This document shows positions 25,483 to 35,093 of a DNA stretch of 42,975 nucleotides, piece by piece. The stretch lies in the NCBI GenBank assembly GCA_030849805.1, contig JASANZ010002080.1, positions 1-42,975 of the forward strand, read 5' to 3'. Within the stretch, counting starts at the first letter, position 1; each line of letters starts with the position of its first letter. A program made the translations under genes and the position numbers. A model generated the notes under the pieces. It ran no database searches. It was given only the letters and a program-made list of their open reading frames with translations, and was not told the DNA's origin. The DNA is from Sergeia podlipaevii (lineage: Eukaryota; Euglenozoa; Kinetoplastea; Trypanosomatida; Trypanosomatidae).

Positions 25483-26667
25483 CTACGCCTTGCGCTGCTT
25501 GAAGGCCTCCTCCTTGACCTGAGCAAGATCTTTGTTGTTGGGCTCAATCTTCAGACCAAGCGCGGCCGTCTCGACAGCGTCGTTGTAGCGCTTCATGGCG
25601 AGCTCAGTCGCCGCCTTACGCAGGTAGCCCTTCGCCCAGTCAGGCTTCAAGGTGATGCAGCGTACAGCATCCCAGAAGGCATCTTTGTAGTTACGCTGAT
25701 TGAAGTAGCTCGCGGCGCGATTGCTGAAGTACACGTGATTGGTGTTATCAAGGTGGATGGCGAGGGTGTAAAACTTGGCGGCCTTCACGTTTTCGCCCAT
25801 CCCAAAGACCTTGTTGCCCTGATTCTTGTAGCGAATTGACTCCTCAACACGCTTCTCCTTTGACACCTGCGCCTTGGTCAGTTCCTTGACGGCGTTGGTG
25901 TTGGAAGCCTTGGTGGCGAGGTCTATGGGAGTCTGGCCCTCCTTATTCTTCTTGTTGGGATCCGCGCCAAAGCTGCAGAGCACACGGACGCACTCGGTGT
26001 TGGCATGCTCAGCGGCAATGTGCAGGGCAGTGGTGCCGTCCTCTACGATGCAGGTGTTGGCATCTGCCCCATGCTCTAGCAAAAACTCTACCTCCTCCAC
26101 GTGCTTGTAGAAGAGAGCGGTCAGGAGCGGAGTGCCGCCGTGCTTATCGCACACATCAACAGGGATCTTGTACTTGTAAATGATGGTCCCAATAGTATCG
26201 ATGCTGTTGCAGCGGCAGGCCCAGTGCAGCACGCTGCCGGCCTCCGTCCCCTCATACACCACCTTCGCACCAAGATCAGCAAGTGCCTCAAAGCAGTCCA
26301 GGTAGCCCATCGCCGCAGCATGATGAATGGCGGCAGCACCAGAGGAAGTTGCCTTGTTGAGATCAGCGCCAGCGCCAGCAAGCATGCGGATCGCCTCGAT
26401 CTTGCGTCCCTTCACCGCCATCACTAAAGGAGTGTTGTCGTCGTAGTTCTCAAGATCGACGACTGGCTTGTGCTCAAGGAGTAAGCGGATCATGGAAATG
26501 TCACCGTTGAACGCGGCGAAGTGAAGAGCACCGTAGCCGCCAGCGTCCTGAGTGTTTAGCAGCTCCGGCTGTGCCTTGAGCAGATCACTGCAAAGCGTAA
26601 CATCTCCACCGCGGGCAGCGCGCAGGTACTTCTCAACGTCCTCAGAAATGCGAGCGCCGTCGTCCAT
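25483..26667 (-). CDS. Ankyrin-repeat plus TPR protein
   Basis: A 394-residue protein with an N-terminal ankyrin array (about 10-265) and C-terminal TPRs (about 280-385). Ankyrin units are clear, e.g. GYGALHFAAFNGDISMIRLL, NTPLVMAVKGRKIEAIRMLA, GTPLLTALFYKHVEEVEFLL and GTTALHIAAEHANTECVRVL. The TPR part reads RYKNQGNKVFGMGENVKAAKFYTLAI, then HVYFSNRAASYFNQRNYKDA, then WAKGYLRKAATELAMKRY, the pattern of Hsp70/Hsp90 co-chaperone TPR domains. A scaffold or co-chaperone role is inferred. The ATG at 26667 (MDDGARISED) follows a T/C-rich tract and AG at 26687-26688. The 34 upstream in-frame codons contain that tract and are excluded. Confidence 0.88.
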   Translation of the reverse strand: MDDGARISEDVEKYLRAARGGDVTLCSDLLKAQPELLNTQDAGGYGALHFAAFNGDISMIRLLLEHKPVVDLENYDDNTPLVMAVKGRKIEAIRMLAGAGADLNKATSSGAAAIHHAAAMGYLDCFEALADLGAKVVYEGTEAGSVLHWACRCNSIDTIGTIIYKYKIPVDVCDKHGGTPLLTALFYKHVEEVEFLLEHGADANTCIVEDGTTALHIAAEHANTECVRVLCSFGADPNKKNKEGQTPIDLATKASNTNAVKELTKAQVSKEKRVEESIRYKNQGNKVFGMGENVKAAKFYTLAIHLDNTNHVYFSNRAASYFNQRNYKDAFWDAVRCITLKPDWAKGYLRKAATELAMKRYNDAVETAALGLKIEPNNKDLAQVKEEAFKQRKA

Positions 26668-27918
26668 TATCAAAGAGATGCAGCACCTTGTTGTGTGAAA
26701 GAGGGAGAAACAATGAAAGAAAAGTGACGTGCGTTGCGGGCCAAACGTACTATCTATGATACGCCCCAACAGTATATGTGTGAGTAGGCAGAGTAGATAA
26801 TTTCTTACCAGGAAAAAAAAATAAGAAGGTAAGAAAGACAGGAAAAAAAATTAGTATCGGGCTGATGCATAAAGTCACGCGCCTAGAAATAGTGCGCGTG
26901 CCTTTTTTTTTTTTTTTTAGTGGAGACAAAAATAGTATCCTGCCTCCCCCTCCCCCCGCTTCTCTCATAAGCTAGCAGTAGATGGTGCCATCGCTTAGCC
27001 CGCAAGTAAGCGACATTATCCACAGACTTTTTGTTTGTTTATTACTTACAAGAAACTCTTTACTGATGCAGTTTTGGCATTTGGCTTAGTGGTGTTAAAC
27101 AAAAACAATAAAATAGTAAAAAAAAAAAGGTGCATTTGCACAAAAATGATATGCCTCGCATCTTCCTCTTGGCTACACAGCGCATATGCTGCTGGCCATC
27201 ATCTTGACACCCAGGAAACCTACGCATATACACAAGCACATCCAACTTAACTCTTGTTATAAAACTGAATATATAAATAAAATCAGCTTCCTGCTTCCTT
27301 CCCCCCCCCCTCCCTGCTCTTTGACACAGGCACACAAGCTATCATTCCTTGAGCACGAAAGTCCTAATCGCTGTTCTTTTTCTCTGTGATAGAAAGTTTT
27401 GCTTAAAGATAGAGTGAAAAGGAACTCTCCATGGTATCAGGCGCTAATGGAGGACGCCATTGTATGTAAAACTTCGTGCCCAGGGGGGAAAAAAGCAAGA
27501 AGAAGCACGCACAATATCCACATTCACGGGTTTTTCCCCTTTCTCTTAACGGTATCGTTTCTTCCGTATAGACTCAATAGTATCCAATTGTGTTGTTGCC
27601 AAGACAAACAACAGTGCGTAAATTATTTTCCCTTTTTCGCTTTTGAAGGCCCTTTCGTTAATCACGGCGGCAAACTAAAGCAGCAGCAAATACACCTCAT
27701 TTCTGTCCTGCAACGCAACTGCCCACGTAAGCGCAATTGCATGTCAGCAAATCCTAATAGTAGCATCACCCTCGGACACAAGAAAACAAAAGAAAAGGGG
27801 AAAAAACGTGCATAAGGGGAAATTTGTGCACTTCTCTTATAGGTGAAAAAAAAAAGAAAAAAATATCACTATATGTCCTGTATGTATCAGCGTCATCCAT
27901 CACTTCCTCCCGCTGGCA
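26668..27918. other. Long intergenic region (1251 nt) upstream of the ankyrin-TPR gene
   Basis: No gene I can support on the coding strand. It holds the ankyrin-TPR acceptor (26687-26714), a plus-strand T run at about 26901-26918 followed by AG, a C run at 27301-27310 and A runs near 27118-27128 and 27844-27854. A plus-strand frame at 27399-27815 (138 codons from a TTG) is against the transcription direction and low in complexity. Confidence 0.65.
26687..26714 (-). promoter_or_regulatory. Predicted spliced-leader acceptor of the ankyrin-TPR gene
   Basis: The transcript has a T/C-rich run (TTTCTCCCTCTTTC) then ACACAACAAG, with AG at 26687-26688, about 20 nt before the ATG. Confidence 0.6.
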
Positions 27919-29601
27919 CTACTGAACTACCTCGAACGACTCGGCATCGCTGTAGTTGCGAGAAAACAAATCAAGCGTGGTTGTGTCACCGCCAGCATAC
28001 ACCACGTTACCAGAAATGTTCCACGCAATGGCGTTGTAGCGCGGAGCCCTGCCTCCGCAGTCCGCACGCGAAACGGGTGGTGAGGCAGATCCAGAAGCAA
28101 AGTTAATCATATACAAACCAGTCAGAGTAGAGATAGCGCACTGCATGCTGGTGCTCACGGAAAGACTAAGAACCGCGCTATCCATCTCACGAGTGATGGT
28201 CTGATGCCCAATCATGCGCATGTCTTCCACCACAACACGCTTGTCAAGACCTGCCGTGAAAATATAATCGCCGCACGTGGAAATGGCTGACACTGTGTTA
28301 TAATGATGCGCCATGTTAGCCACGCTCTGCCCACTACGGAGATCATAGATCATAACGGAACTATCGCGAGAACCAGTAATGACGGTCGTGGATCTGTCGT
28401 ATGGCACGTGCATGGCAGTCACCATATCAGCGTGCTCAATGTATTGGATCGGCTGCGTCTGGTCATACACAACTGCGGAGTGAGAAGTCTTCGTGCTCAC
28501 ACCAACGCAGTATTGCCCACCGCCGCCGTAGCGAAAGCTTCGCAAAACGGTGATGAAGCGAGCATTCTTGGGCTCCACCGCACCGCTCTCTTCCCAGTGG
28601 GACTCACGCGAGTTGCCTTCTTCGCTATACAGCACAATAGCCGGGCGGGTGCCGACTGCGCGGCCAACCATCCCTACGATGAGGGTGTGACCGCGGTTCG
28701 CAAGATCGACCGCGGAGGCAAAGTGGCGTGACAGAACAATGTTTTCAGTAAGTGCGCCTACGCCATCCCAGGTCCCAATGGTGCCGTCGGCTGAAGACGT
28801 TACGACTGCCTCCCTGTACCCAGCGCCGCCACCACTGAACGCGAGAGAGAGGATGGGATGGGTATGGTGAGCCCCCGAGTGACGAATTGCAAGTGTGTGC
28901 TTATTATGCGACCAACCCAGTGCCTCCATGACGTACTCGACGTCATACACAAACGCATCGTCCTGCTGGGCTAACATCATGGCGCTCCGCAGCGCCTCCA
29001 TAGTGGTCGTGTCTAAGGCCCGCACCCGAGCGTAGGAGCATTCTATCAATTTCCCGAGGGCAGTCATGCCAGCGCACCGAGTGGAAGGCTCGCGAATGAC
29101 TTGCACAATACCTAAGATGACCTGTCGCACTCCCAGCATGTCCTGCCATACTAAAGATGCAAGCGTCTCTGCATAAGGCAGTATGGGCAGGCGGCTGCAA
29201 CTAACATTGCGCGGACAAGATAAAAAGGTCATAATGCGTGTCACCAGCTCCGCCTTGTACTTGTCCCTTTTGATGCCTGTCAACCGCTTCAGCACCTCAA
29301 GAAACGGATCCACCGGAACGCCCTTCTCAGCGCGTTCAGCGCTAAACAGTGCCACTGTGCACAGCGTATTAAAGGACTCCTGAGAGCCCTCCTCGCATGA
29401 TAGCCGTTCAACCAACTCCGTAGTGAGGCTTTCGTACTTGTTGGCTGTCATAGCCTCCTTGATACGGGCAGTCAGCGCATTCTGGTCAGTAACCAGTAAA
29501 CAATTGACAGTGCCGTTGCTATAGCGCGCGAGTGTCGCCTCAATCTCAGTACTCTGGGGGAGCTCTGAGTTCTCCAGCTCCACACTCAAAGTAATACGCA
29601 T
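27919..29601 (-). CDS. WD40-repeat protein with N-terminal helical domain
   Basis: A 560-residue protein that I cannot assign to a named family. Residues about 35-240 are helical with a HEAT/MIF4G-like rhythm (ALTARIKEAMTANKYESLTT, LLEVL-type helices, LGIVQVIREPSTRCAGMTAL). Residues about 248-555 form a WD40 propeller with units such as VTSSADGTIGTWDG, VITGSRDSSVMIYDLRSG, IFTAGLDKRVVVEDM and VVYAGGDTTTLDLFSR. There is no signal peptide or membrane segment. The pairing suggests a scaffold or adaptor. The ATG at 29601 lies about 30 nt after AG at 29632-29633. Confidence 0.8.
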   Translation of the reverse strand: MRITLSVELENSELPQSTEIEATLARYSNGTVNCLLVTDQNALTARIKEAMTANKYESLTTELVERLSCEEGSQESFNTLCTVALFSAERAEKGVPVDPFLEVLKRLTGIKRDKYKAELVTRIMTFLSCPRNVSCSRLPILPYAETLASLVWQDMLGVRQVILGIVQVIREPSTRCAGMTALGKLIECSYARVRALDTTTMEALRSAMMLAQQDDAFVYDVEYVMEALGWSHNKHTLAIRHSGAHHTHPILSLAFSGGGAGYREAVVTSSADGTIGTWDGVGALTENIVLSRHFASAVDLANRGHTLIVGMVGRAVGTRPAIVLYSEEGNSRESHWEESGAVEPKNARFITVLRSFRYGGGGQYCVGVSTKTSHSAVVYDQTQPIQYIEHADMVTAMHVPYDRSTTVITGSRDSSVMIYDLRSGQSVANMAHHYNTVSAISTCGDYIFTAGLDKRVVVEDMRMIGHQTITREMDSAVLSLSVSTSMQCAISTLTGLYMINFASGSASPPVSRADCGGRAPRYNAIAWNISGNVVYAGGDTTTLDLFSRNYSDAESFEVVQ

Positions 29602-30048
29602 CCTTTCTTTTCCGCTTTTATTGGTATGCTCCTTTAATACGAGGTAAAAACAAAGGAAAAAAAAAGACAGCCTAAAAAAAAAATGTCACTCAATCCTTTT
29701 TAGTGCAACAAAAATAAAAAAGGATAGCAAAAGCTAAACTAAACTGAACCTGTAAGGAAAAAAAAAAAACAGTAGTGCGTGTAAAAAAGTCGCAATAATT
29801 CTTTCAAAATAAGAGGGAAATCGGCACAAAAATGGAGTAGTATGCACAGATGCTAAAAGGAAAAAAAAGGCAGTTGGCATAAAACACAAAAAAAAAAATC
29901 AGGATAAATAGCCTCCATTTAAATACTTGTGATGAGTAGGTGGTTCATATAAGTGGAAGCAAAAAGACGCCTCACAAATATAACAACAGCAAAAGCAGCA
30001 ACAATGTCTACACTGTCACACACACATACGCAAGTACGTCAGCAAAAA
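29602..30048. other. Intergenic region upstream of the helical/WD40 gene
   Basis: No gene seen. It is very A-rich, with runs at about 29657-29665, 29674-29683, 29759-29769 and 29888-29897, and a short CA repeat near 30018-30026. Confidence 0.75.
29632..29666 (-). promoter_or_regulatory. Predicted spliced-leader acceptor of the helical/WD40 gene
   Basis: A T-rich tract with nine T, then CCTTTGTTTTTACCTCGT and TTAAAG (AG at 29632-29633). Confidence 0.55.
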
Positions 30049-31425
30049 CTATTCTCGGCGACGTTTTGTGGTGCTGCCTTGTTCCCCCGCCTGTTCGTCA
30101 TCGCGTGGTCTCATGCGATTATGAGGCTTCCTCTGTTTGTGTCGGTTGTCCGCGTTGGAGTTGCGGTTGGGCCACTTTCGATGCTGTGTCGCGCCATCTG
30201 GCTTACTACCCATCAGTGCAGCCCATCTCAGGCGTGGGAAACAATAGGCCTCCACAAAGTCACCACGCATAAAAAAATTCCAGAACGCATTGGACAGCGT
30301 CACACCACCGACTTCCACTTCCGTAGGTATGGCCTCCGCGTCCTTGTACGTCTCAACAAGCTCCTTTACCTTCGCCACTGTCATTGCATCCTTCAGCGGC
30401 TCATAATACTGGACTGCGTCCTGACCACGGACAGAGAGTAAGAGATGCAGCCAACGCGCATGATCCTCAGTGAAGCCGCTTGCAAGCGGTGTGAAGAGTG
30501 GGTGTCGTAGTTTTTCACTAAGATGGGCGGAGAAAGCCGCTACGTCAGCGTAGACGCCAGGAAAAAAGTCAATATATTGCTGAAGGATAGTGCGCTCGGC
30601 TGCACAGTCCCTCAAATAGCGATCCGTGGTGTTATAATGATAGCACTGCTCCTCGTGTCCGCGGCAGCTGTACGTGGTGGTTAAGGTGGTGCCGTCAAAA
30701 GGGCCTGGCACTACCAAGCGCACCTCCGACGATGACTTTGGTGCCCACACACCAAAGAGTTGAGTGCCAGCAAAATATCCGATAGACTCTGGGGTGGTGT
30801 CCTTAGGGTCATAGTTTGGCGCCGCAGTGTCTGTGACAGGGGGGTACGGGGGGTGAAACTTTAGCATAGCGCACTCAGCCTTCAGAGAAACACAAAACCC
30901 GCGCTGCCAGGCGTTATCACGCATAATCAGCTCTGTATGCTCAGAGTTGCCTGTCATCTTTTTTGGCACTCCAGACCGGATGTCGCTCACAAGTACAATA
31001 GCGTAGTCCTCCCCATAGCAACGAGAAAGACGCAAGCATACTTCGTCTGTGCAGTAGTCACTCACAATCTCCACAATTGGTCCGTCCGTGTTGGCAGCAA
31101 TTGCTTGTACTTCGCTGCAAAACGGTGCAGGGTCGATCAGCACGTAGCGAACCTCCTTGAAGAGCTCAAATAGGACAGGAAGGTGCTGACCGTTGGCGGC
31201 ACCAGCATAAACCACCAACAACGGCTTAGGCCCTCCGAATGCTGTCTTGTTTTCCTTGCGTGCCGTCAGAAGAGCGGTCAGCAGCTCAATCTCCGACAGC
31301 AGAAGCTTGCGCTGGCCGTAGTGAAGGCTTTTTGCTACCACTGAGTGTAGTGATGCATCCTTAGACGGCTGGTACTCACGCCGCGCGACGCTGTCGTTGA
31401 GCACACGGCTCTGAGCAAACTGCAT
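30049..31425 (-). CDS. Cap-type RNA 2'-O-ribose methyltransferase (kinetoplastid MTr2/MTr3-like)
   Basis: A 458-residue Rossmann-fold methyltransferase of the poxvirus VP39-like family. Visible motifs: YGQRKLLLSEIELLT with Lys40, an AdoMet-binding strand-loop LLVVYAGAANGQHLPVL (69-85), VLIDPAPFC (95-103), VSDIRSG with Asp148, LKFHPPYP with Lys189, and SSSEVRLVV with Glu234. Together these give the K-D-K-E tetrad of 2'-O-methyltransferases. Kinetoplastid mRNAs carry a hypermethylated cap 4 on the spliced leader, and VP39-like enzymes (MTr2, MTr3) are known to methylate the second and later nucleotides. Which one this is cannot be decided by eye. The C terminus (after about 415) is Arg/Lys/Asn-rich and ends KRRRE, consistent with nuclear import. 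The ATG at 31425 has a leader of about 107 nt after AG at 31533-31534, with no upstream ATG in it. Confidence 0.85.
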   Translation of the reverse strand: MQFAQSRVLNDSVARREYQPSKDASLHSVVAKSLHYGQRKLLLSEIELLTALLTARKENKTAFGGPKPLLVVYAGAANGQHLPVLFELFKEVRYVLIDPAPFCSEVQAIAANTDGPIVEIVSDYCTDEVCLRLSRCYGEDYAIVLVSDIRSGVPKKMTGNSEHTELIMRDNAWQRGFCVSLKAECAMLKFHPPYPPVTDTAAPNYDPKDTTPESIGYFAGTQLFGVWAPKSSSEVRLVVPGPFDGTTLTTTYSCRGHEEQCYHYNTTDRYLRDCAAERTILQQYIDFFPGVYADVAAFSAHLSEKLRHPLFTPLASGFTEDHARWLHLLLSVRGQDAVQYYEPLKDAMTVAKVKELVETYKDAEAIPTEVEVGGVTLSNAFWNFFMRGDFVEAYCFPRLRWAALMGSKPDGATQHRKWPNRNSNADNRHKQRKPHNRMRPRDDEQAGEQGSTTKRRRE

Positions 31426-31532
31426 GCAAGCACGTTCGTTTGCCTAGTTTACGTTCTTCACCTCTTTACTATGTCCTGAAGAGCGCTAAGCTGATAAGAC
31501 AAATAGATGACTCAATCTCCTTGCACAGAAAG

Positions 31533-31564
31533 CTACAAATTGAGGGGAAAGCAAAAAAAAAAAA
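31533..31564 (-). promoter_or_regulatory. Predicted spliced-leader acceptor of the cap methyltransferase gene
   Basis: Twelve T (31553-31564), then GCTTTCCCCTCAATTTGTAG, with AG at 31533-31534. A second candidate, TTATCAG, lies further down at about 31492-31493. Confidence 0.65.
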
Positions 31565-31654
31565 CAGCGACAGAACGTCACGAGAGAGTGCAAGTATTCA
31601 TAATCATTTCTTTTTTCTTTTTTTTTAAAAAAGAAGGGTACTAACGCCAAGTCG

Positions 31655-31676
31655 CCCCCCCCCCAAAAAAAAAAAA
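31655..31676. repeat. Abutting homopolymers C10 and A12
   Basis: Plus-strand C10 followed directly by A12; T12 then G10 in the transcript. Confidence 0.9.
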
Positions 31677-32313
31677 GTACGCTCTGTCGTCGTGGCAAGC
31701 GACAAGCAAACGCATCTGCAACCTCCACCAAGAATACATAAAGCAGAAAGTTGCTCCGCTTCATGATTGCAGTAGCACCTATACATATAGATTTGTTTAT
31801 CAGTGGGGACTTCTATAAATTCTGTAAATCCTTCCACATTTCCTTATATATCAAACATGAAATGGAAAGGAGTTCTGAATCATACACGTCAACTTGTACA
31901 TCATACCTATAATAAACGCCAGCTAAATACATATGCATACGTCGCTTGCAAGTTACATGCGCACACGTAAATACGCACCACATGTGGGGGAAACGAGAAA
32001 AAAATAATGCGTTGATCCCCGGCAGCAGACGAACACACACACACACAAAAAAAAAAAAGTGGCATATACAGGGACGGCGCATGACATCCCATCACAACAG
32101 CAAAACAGCAAACCCATTTGAGGAGTGCTGCTCAGCGCTTCAAGTTATCCCCAGCACACCAAGCGCGCGCCTAATACAGCACAAAGTAGTACGCACAGTA
32201 CGTATAGCAGATCCACTTGTTCTTTCCTTCTCTGCAAAAATGCATTCCTTCTTAATAGCAACAACAAGTAAAGCAGGAAAGAAAATAAAGGGTGGATTAC
32301 CGCGGTGCTTCCA

Positions 32314-33162
32314 TTACTTTTGGTCATTGTACACAAACACATGAGTGCGGCTCAGCTTCTGCATTGCAAACTCGACGGCACGCAGCTCCTTCTCTACCGC
32401 CTCTTGGTGGGCCTTCTGAGATGGCGTTTGCAACTTGCTGAAGCCACGGGACTGGTAATCCTTGTTAAGTACATCCCACCTACGCTGCAGGCCGCTACGT
32501 AGCTCCGCAAGCTCCCCATCGCTGAGCTCAGACCACCGCTCATTAGCCATCTTTAGTTGCACATTGTACGACTGCATCATATCACGCCGGCTCTGGACCT
32601 CTGCCTTGATTTCGTTGAGGTACTCAGGGACCTGGGCAAAGTCAGCTCTCTCCGTGGGACGTGGCTCCGCAGCAGGCATCGCCTTAGTAGGAATAGCCAT
32701 GCTATTCTCTACCGCATTGGCAATCACGTAGTTCTTTTCAGTCTTGAGACCCATCACCGGCTTCTCGTATCTAGTAGGCACGTCAGACTTATTCTTGTCA
32801 CGGTTGTACTCGCTCTTCACAAATTTGGTGCTGTTCACTGCGGGGGCGCCGCGGCTGGCAGTAAAGGGGCCCTCATTCTTCTTGAGAAAGTTTGCTGGGT
32901 CAATGGTGGAGCCGACCTCGCGACCAAAGGTGCCGATGGGCTTGCGAGCAGGATGGATGGAAGGCTCAGTGTCCTCGCCACCCATGTTACCTACCACAGC
33001 GCTAGTGCCATGAATGCCAAAGGTCGACGCCGTCGGCGGTGGCGCATTGCGGCTCTTGTGTCCCTTTCCATGAGACACACCACGAGAGTTCATGCTGCAA
33101 AAGCCAACGGCATCCTCTTGGGACGTGGAGTCAATCAGATCAAATACGCACTCACCAGACAT
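32314..33162 (-). CDS. Enkurin-domain protein (axonemal)
   Basis: A 282-residue protein whose last about 95 residues match the enkurin domain: VPEYLNEIKAEVQSR near 190, the central LRSGLQRRWDVLNKDYQSR near 235, and the closing EKELRAVEFAMQKLSRTHVFVYND. The N-terminal two thirds are Gly/Ser/Pro/Asn-rich with short conserved-looking blocks (PTRYEKPVMGLKTEKNYVIANA). Family role: enkurin (FAP106 in algae) is part of the inner junction of ciliary doublet microtubules, so a flagellar axoneme location is expected. The ATG at 33162 follows a T/C-rich tract and AG at 33197-33198. Confidence 0.85.
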   Translation of the reverse strand: MSGECVFDLIDSTSQEDAVGFCSMNSRGVSHGKGHKSRNAPPPTASTFGIHGTSAVVGNMGGEDTEPSIHPARKPIGTFGREVGSTIDPANFLKKNEGPFTASRGAPAVNSTKFVKSEYNRDKNKSDVPTRYEKPVMGLKTEKNYVIANAVENSMAIPTKAMPAAEPRPTERADFAQVPEYLNEIKAEVQSRRDMMQSYNVQLKMANERWSELSDGELAELRSGLQRRWDVLNKDYQSRGFSKLQTPSQKAHQEAVEKELRAVEFAMQKLSRTHVFVYNDQK

Positions 33163-33196
33163 TACTTTGGTGCTTTGGGGTGGGAGACTTTTCTAT

Positions 33197-33240
33197 CTAT
33201 GTGTACGTACGGAGAGCAAGGAGAAAAAAAAAGAGGAGGA
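33197..33240 (-). promoter_or_regulatory. Predicted spliced-leader acceptor of the enkurin gene
   Basis: A strong T/C tract (CCTCCTCCTCTT then eight or nine T) and a TAG-TAG-type pair at 33193-33198, about 31-35 nt before the ATG. Confidence 0.6.
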
Positions 33241-33396
33241 GGCCACGGAAAGGGGAGATATATAGACGCGGTTACGCTGAATGGACCCTCAAAATAATAA
33301 TATTCTATTGTATGTGCTGAGAGCAATAAAAATAAGCCCCACACGCAGCGGCCAAATTTGTATTAAAATACACTTTAGCTACTAAGCATGTTGAGT

Positions 33397-33413
33397 AAAA
33401 AAAAAAAAAAAAA
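33397..33413. repeat. Homopolymer A17
   Basis: One of the longest A runs in the window, T17 in the transcript, with no open gene shortly after it. Confidence 0.9.
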
Positions 33414-33727
33414 GAGAGCAGAAAAGCAATGAGGCATGGCAGATATCAGTTAAACAATCTATTGTCACAAAACAGATACGAACAGTAGCATCTGCTGCAC
33501 TTAGAAATGCTTGGGATAAAATAGATAACCCTTACTCAATGCAACAATTGATTATCGATATATATATATTCCTGCCAGCTATACACTATATCTGTGACAC
33601 ATCGACTCATCGTTGGCTTAAGCAGGCTTGTCAGAGATGCGCATACACACGCACGCGTTTCTCCGCCGCAAAAAGCGCTTAAATATCCATCGAACTCAAG
33701 AGGCCATACAACCTCCTCCCCACCCAT

Positions 33728-33751
33728 ACACACACACACACACACACACAA
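33728..33751. repeat. CA microsatellite
   Basis: Twelve CA units; a second CA repeat follows at 33787-33802. Confidence 0.95.
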
Positions 33752-33924
33752 AAAGAAGTCTTTTCTGATGCTCTCAAACAAAACAAACACACACACACAC
33801 ACAAACAAATGCACGTTAACAAGCAAAAAAAAAAAGCAGCGAGACTAAAAAATGCACATCATCGCTTGCTTTTGTGGGGGGAAGATGCGATGAGAGGGAA
33901 AGGGACAGAGCAATCGCCTCTGTA

Positions 33925-34593
33925 CTACTTCGAGCCTGGGGGCTTCGAGATCTGGTGAGGCTCCTTTGGTGGAGGTGGAGAAGGGTGGGGATGATCGTAG
34001 CCTGGGAAGCGAACACAAATCTTCTTGTTGGGCATGTACGCCTTTCGAAGCATCCACCAGTTCGACTTCAACTGATATCCCAAAAGCAGCGGAAAGACAG
34101 CTAGAAAGCTCAACACTGAAATTTCAAATGAATTCGCATCGTGTGCCAAAGCAGATAGTGATTCCGGATGCTTCTTGCTGTAAAAAACAGTGCATCGCTC
34201 CCCCACGCGCAGAACAGGGATAGCCTGCAGATACTGAGCCTCAGTGATAGTGTCATTGTAGAAACCCCTCATCCAGTTGCGATACGGCGAGCCAGTGGTA
34301 GCACGGGTAGACTCGTACTTTTTGCCGTCAACCTCAAACTCGTAGCGCACAGCATATCTTGGGACACTGATATAACGGTAGTTCAGCTTGCGCAGCTCAA
34401 GCAGCTTGCCGTTTGTGATTCCCCACTTGGAGTTTGCCTGGTAGGCGTTCAACGAGTCATAGTAGCAGCGAGTATTGACAAGCACAACGCCAGCCAGGAA
34501 TAAAGCTGGGATGCGAATCTCCAGAGCCATATCCCACATCCATTGGGGCTGCTCACGCCCAAAAATCTTCCTGTATATCCTACCTGAAGACAT
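33925..34593 (-). CDS. DUF3592-like membrane protein
   Basis: A 222-residue protein with two predicted membrane segments, about 24-42 (RIPALFLAGVVLVN) and 153-172 (ISVLSFLAVFPLLLGY). Between them is a beta-rich domain with VRYEFEVDGKKYES near 85 and GERCTVFYSKKHPESLSAL near 130-148. This layout, with a Tyr-x-x-x-x-Pro element before the second helix, resembles DUF3592 proteins; the function of that family is unknown. The C terminus is Pro/His-rich (PHPSPPPPKEPHQ), most likely on the cytosolic side. Start at 34593 after a long pyrimidine tract and AG at 34649-34650. Confidence 0.75.
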   Translation of the reverse strand: MSSGRIYRKIFGREQPQWMWDMALEIRIPALFLAGVVLVNTRCYYDSLNAYQANSKWGITNGKLLELRKLNYRYISVPRYAVRYEFEVDGKKYESTRATTGSPYRNWMRGFYNDTITEAQYLQAIPVLRVGERCTVFYSKKHPESLSALAHDANSFEISVLSFLAVFPLLLGYQLKSNWWMLRKAYMPNKKICVRFPGYDHPHPSPPPPKEPHQISKPPGSK

Positions 34594-35093
34594 CTTCTAC
34601 GTTATTCTTCAAAGAAATCCTAATCTTTATTGTTATCCGCAAAGTCTTCTTACATTATAGATTGATAAAGAACAAGAAAAAGAAGAACATAAGTACAGAA
34701 TGTCTTTCAAGAAATGAGTATTGAAGATACAAAGAGTGACTTTTCCATGGCAGAGGCAAGGCCACACTGCATGATGCGTAAAGAAATGAACTTCATCCGT
34801 CACGACGGGTTCGCATTGCTGAGTAGCTTGGGTGTGTATATATTTGTTCCTGTGTGTGCAGAATAACAGATGACACTATCCTCTATGGCTACGAAGGAAT
34901 GTAAAGACACAGAGCAAACAAAAACAACAACAATAGCCATAGTAGCAATTCCTTTTAAAGGATTCCGCCACATATACACGCTCATAACGAAGGCATGCGA
35001 AAGTGGCTTTACATCCCTTTCGCTTCGTCTCCATACACGATAAAATAGCAGCATGTATTCTTTTTTATTTCACCCTCTACTCTATCCTTATGG
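34594..35093. other. Intergenic region between the E3-ligase and DUF3592-like genes
   Basis: It contains the acceptor of the gene at 34593 (34649-34688). A minus-strand frame at 34800-35054 (84 codons) has one hydrophobic stretch but no pyrimidine tract before its ATG. It starts 39 nt after the E3 stop codon, so I do not call it. Confidence 0.65.
34649..34688 (-). promoter_or_regulatory. Predicted spliced-leader acceptor of the DUF3592-like gene
   Basis: The transcript has TTCTTCTTTTTCTTGTTCTT, then AG at 34649-34650 (AAGAAG), about 55 nt before the ATG. Confidence 0.6.

Larger units (their letters stand above)
31426..32313. other. Intergenic region between the enkurin and methyltransferase genes
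   Basis: No gene seen. It contains the methyltransferase acceptor (31533-31564), a T run joined to an A run at about 31608-31630, abutting homopolymers C10 (31655-31664) and A12 (31665-31676), and a CA repeat plus A run at 32032-32058. Confidence 0.75.
33163..33924. other. Intergenic region between the DUF3592-like and enkurin genes
   Basis: No gene seen. It contains the enkurin gene acceptor (33197-33240), a 17-A run at 33397-33413, a TA run near 33559-33569, CA repeats at 33728-33751 and 33787-33802 and an A run at 33825-33835. Confidence 0.75.

Noticed and set aside
26901..26920. Poly-T plus AG on the plus strand, looking like a splice acceptor
   Set aside because: The following plus-strand frame is only 35 codons and no other plus-strand gene exists here, so it is most likely chance in AT-rich DNA.
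27399..27815. 138-codon plus-strand frame in a long gap
   Set aside because: It starts with TTG, opposes the whole array and is low-complexity. The ATG following the nearby plus-strand T/C tract and AG gives only a very short peptide.
34800..35054. 84-codon minus-strand frame with a hydrophobic stretch, just downstream of the E3 ligase
   Set aside because: No pyrimidine tract or acceptor precedes its ATG, it starts 39 nt after the E3 stop codon, and nothing recognisable is encoded.
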